DNA from: DASVHS01 sp038244815
GTDB taxonomy: Bacteria > Acidobacteriota > Thermoanaerobaculia > Gp7-AA8
Reading direction: 5' to 3'
Assembly: GCA_038244815.1 (NCBI GenBank)
Contig: JBBRTB010000031.1
Span: forward strand, 1-47,638
DNA: 47,638 nucleotides
The position numbers and the translations under genes were made by a program. The notes beneath the pieces are model-generated. The model ran no database searches. It was not told the DNA's origin and saw only the letters and a list, made by a program, of their open reading frames with translations. Positions 45,278 through 47,638 of the stretch are shown one piece after another (position 1 is the first letter of the stretch; each line of letters starts with the position of its first letter).

Positions 45278-45951
45278 GCCGCGTGCTCGTGGTCGAGGAC
45301 AACGCCGAGCTGGCCTTCGGCCTGCGCAACAACCTCGAGATCGAGGGCTACCAGGTCGATGTCGCTGGCGACGGCTCGATCGGTCTGGCCTCCGCCCGCC
45401 GCGACACTCCCGATCTGGTCATCCTCGATCTCATGCTTCCGGAGCTGGATGGATTTCGCGTTCTCCGCGGCATCCGCGAGTCGGGACTGACCATGCCCGT
45501 GCTCATCCTGACCGCCAAGGGGGAAGAGAGCGACAAGGTGCGCGGCCTGAAGATGGGCGCCGACGACTACGTCACCAAGCCGTTTGGCCTGCTCGAACTG
45601 CTGGCGCGGGTGGAAGCGCTGCTGCGGCGCGGATCGAGCGCGGGAGCGCTGAGCGCGGACGGCTTCGGCGAGGTCGTCGTCGACCGCTCCAGCCGCACCG
45701 TGCTGCGCCGCGGCGAGCCGGTCGAGCTCGCGCCGAAAGAGTTCGATCTTCTGCTGGCACTTCTGGCGCGACGCAACGCCGTGGTTTCGCGCCTCGACCT
45801 GATGAAGAACGTCTGGGGCTACGCCGACTCGGTGGTCACGCGTACGATCGACACCCACATCGCCGAGCTGCGCAGGAAACTGGAAGAGGATCCCGGAGCC
45901 CCGCGCCACATCCTGACCGTCCGGAAGTTCGGCTACCGGCTGAAGGCGTAA
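45274..45951 (+). CDS. OmpR/PhoB-type response regulator
   Basis: A 225-residue transcription factor. The receiver domain has the acidic pair VVEDN, phospho-acceptor Asp52 in LVILDLMLPELDG, and KPFGLLEL with the conserved Lys. The winged-helix DNA-binding domain spans about 125-225, with LAPKEFDLLLALLARRNAVV and VRKFGYRLKA at the end. It partners the upstream histidine kinase; target genes are unknown. The 157-bp gap that follows has no clear feature beyond the ribosome-binding region of the next gene. Confidence 0.95.
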   Translation: MSRVLVVEDNAELAFGLRNNLEIEGYQVDVAGDGSIGLASARRDTPDLVILDLMLPELDGFRVLRGIRESGLTMPVLILTAKGEESDKVRGLKMGADDYVTKPFGLLELLARVEALLRRGSSAGALSADGFGEVVVDRSSRTVLRRGEPVELAPKEFDLLLALLARRNAVVSRLDLMKNVWGYADSVVTRTIDTHIAELRRKLEEDPGAPRHILTVRKFGYRLKA

Positions 45952-46108
45952 ACGGGCTTAACGGTTGGAATTTTCCCCTCCCCAACGCGGCCTCATCCAT
46001 GGCTTAAAACCTGCATTTCGACCACGCCAGAAGACTGTGTAAGTCATTGCTCCTGCAATGGCTCGTCCAGCCTTAAGCATCTCGAAAATCACTGGTAGGG
46101 AGCGCGCG

Positions 46109-47638
46109 ATGACCACAATCGGCATCGACAAAGCGACTGAGATCACGCCGCGGGATTTCGACAAACTCCTGCTGCGCACACTCTCGGCGATGAAGAAGGG
46201 CGATTTCCAGGTCCGCATGCCGGTGGAATTCACCGGCAGCCAGGGCAAGATCGCCGACACGTTGAACGACATCCTCGAACAGAACGAGAGGATGGCCACT
46301 GAGATCGAGCGCATCTCCAGTGTGGTCGGTAAAGAGGGGAAGCTGAACTCCAGGATGACCAGCCCCGGGTCGAACGGATCGTGGAACGTCATGACCGAGT
46401 CGGTGAACTCGCTCATCAGCGATCTCGTGCAGCCCACCAACGAGATCGCGCGGGTCATCGGTGCCGTGGCCAAGGGCGACCTCACCCGCACCATGGCCAT
46501 CGAGTTCGACGGCCGCCCGCTGAAGGGCGAGTTCCTGCGCACCGCCAAGACCGTGAATACGATGGTCGACCAGCTTGGGTCCTTCGCATCGGAAGTCACG
46601 CGCGTGGCGCGCGAAGTGGGCACGGAGGGAAAACTCGGCGGGCAGGCCGATGTCAAAGGCGTCTCCGGCACGTGGAAGGACCTCACCGACTCGGTCAACT
46701 ACATGGCCGCGAACCTCACCTCGCAGGTGCGCAACATCGCCGACGTCACCACCGCGGTGGCCAAGGGCGATCTGTCGAAGAAGATCAGCGTCGAAGTGCG
46801 CGGCGAGATCCTCGAGCTCAAGAACACGATCAACACCATGGTCGACCAGCTCCGCTCGTTCGCATCGGAAGTCACGCGCGTGGCCCGCGAAGTCGGCAGT
46901 GAAGGCAAGCTTGGTGGCCAGGCGGAGGTGCAGGGCGTCAGCGGCACGTGGCGCGATCTCACCGAGTCAGTGAACATGATGGCTACGAACCTGACCAATC
47001 AGGTTCGCAACATCGCCCAGGTCACCACCGCCGTCGCCAACGGCGACCTCTCCAAGCAGATCACTGTCCAGGCACGCGGCGAGATCCTCGAGCTCAAGGA
47101 CACGATCAACACGATGGTCGACCAGCTGCGGTCGTTCGCATCGGAAGTGACGCGCGTGGCGCGCGAAGTCGGTACGGAAGGAAAACTCGGCGGTCAGGCC
47201 GACGTCAAAGGCGTCTCCGGCACGTGGAAAGACCTCACCGACTCGGTCAACTACATGGCCGCGAACCTCACCTCGCAGGTGCGCAACATCGCCGAGGTCA
47301 CGACCGCGGTCGCACTTGGTGATCTGTCGAAGAAGATCACGGCGGAAGCGCGCGGCGAAATCCTCGAGCTGAAGAACACGATCAACACGATGGTCGATCA
47401 GCTTTCGGCGTTCGCATCCGAAGTCACCCGCGTCGCCCGCGAAGTCGGCACCGAAGGCCGCCTCGGCGGTCAGGCCGAAGTGAAGGGCGTGGCCGGCACG
47501 TGGCGCGACCTCACGGCGTCAGTCAACTCGATGGCGTCGAACCTCACGGGACAGGTCCGCAACATCGCCGAAGTCACGACAGCGGTAGCCCTCGGCGACC
47601 TGTCGAAGAAGATCACGGCGGAAGCGCGCGGCGAAATC
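46109..47638 (+). CDS. Poly-HAMP signalling protein (probable hybrid histidine kinase), 3' end outside window
   Basis: An open frame of 510 codons from the ATG at 46109 (TAGGGA upstream) to the end of the window. There is no transmembrane segment. After a first HAMP-like unit (LSAMKKGDFQVRMP, LNDILEQNERMATEIERISS), nearly identical units of exactly 276 bp (92 residues) repeat. Each contains FASEVTRVAREVG-x-EG, GTW-x-DLT-x-SVN, ANLT-x-QVRNIA, VTTAVA-x-GDLSK and RGEILELK-x-TINTMVDQL. Such HAMP ladders form long coiled-coil rods in Nik1-type soluble kinases that respond to osmotic or cell-wall stress. The kinase and receiver parts are predicted downstream but not seen. Confidence 0.9.
   Translation, partial: MTTIGIDKATEITPRDFDKLLLRTLSAMKKGDFQVRMPVEFTGSQGKIADTLNDILEQNERMATEIERISSVVGKEGKLNSRMTSPGSNGSWNVMTESVNSLISDLVQPTNEIARVIGAVAKGDLTRTMAIEFDGRPLKGEFLRTAKTVNTMVDQLGSFASEVTRVAREVGTEGKLGGQADVKGVSGTWKDLTDSVNYMAANLTSQVRNIADVTTAVAKGDLSKKISVEVRGEILELKNTINTMVDQLRSFASEVTRVAREVGSEGKLGGQAEVQGVSGTWRDLTESVNMMATNLTNQVRNIAQVTTAVANGDLSKQITVQARGEILELKDTINTMVDQLRSFASEVTRVAREVGTEGKLGGQADVKGVSGTWKDLTDSVNYMAANLTSQVRNIAEVTTAVALGDLSKKITAEARGEILELKNTINTMVDQLSAFASEVTRVAREVGTEGRLGGQAEVKGVAGTWRDLTASVNSMASNLTGQVRNIAEVTTAVALGDLSKKITAEARGEI

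Overview
The window is a chromosome segment of a high-GC, Gram-negative bacterium. It encodes TonB-family energy transducers, a TonB-dependent receptor, UB2H-type PBP1 and Tat/Sec-exported proteins. The mix of a carboxypeptidase-regulatory (Oar-like) TonB receptor, a DUF1800/DUF1501 pair, a Ser/Thr kinase fused to a TonB domain and abundant GC-rich intergenic repeats suggests Acidobacteriota. That assignment is an inference from gene content, not from a marker gene.

Left core (1-20 kb): a possible transposase tail; rimO; a minus-strand pair of exported phosphatases (PafA-like and class C acid phosphatase) behind an Oar-like receptor; rho with an Arg-rich N-terminus; a receiver/Ser-Thr kinase/TonB fusion; a small coiled-coil gene leading into a cobalamin/iron-type ABC importer (binding protein, permease, ATPase); a DUF1800-DUF1501 pair; and a minus-strand MFS exporter with a small membrane-anchored protein.

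Accessory island (about 20.08-31.43 kb): base composition and codon use visibly change. It carries an Abi/UG-like reverse transcriptase, a 1780-residue SF1 helicase-nuclease with a Vsr/MTES_1575-like domain and DUF3320-like end, a decayed ADP-ribosylglycohydrolase, two small unknown ORFs, a decayed DUF433/DUF5615 pair, a methyltransferase, and a RelB-like antitoxin with a frameshifted RelE/ParE-like toxin. Three complete sites with integron attC architecture were found by reading (21831-21936, 28080-28179, 31122-31223), plus one clear half-site. They lie directly 3' of the reverse transcriptase, the glycohydrolase remnant and the toxin. No integron integrase is present. The island therefore reads as a cassette cluster lacking an integrase that has become a defence/toxin-antitoxin island, with a reverse transcriptase in cassette position.

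Right core (31.4-47.6 kb): VanZ-like protein and TonB-family transducer (overlapping); two small membrane proteins (DUF4013, DUF2085); a DUF4388 protein, pgeF and a UB2H-containing bifunctional PBP in one tight operon; a large secreted Asp-box/BNR repeat protein; a diheme peroxidase with a TPR protein; an overlapping histidine kinase/OmpR-type regulator; and the start of a poly-HAMP signalling protein that runs off the window.

A second theme is a family of 7-8-bp-periodic GC-rich repeats, often forming perfect 16-17 bp stems. They occur at eight places: between genes, as a coding extension, inside two genes, and at both edges of the island.
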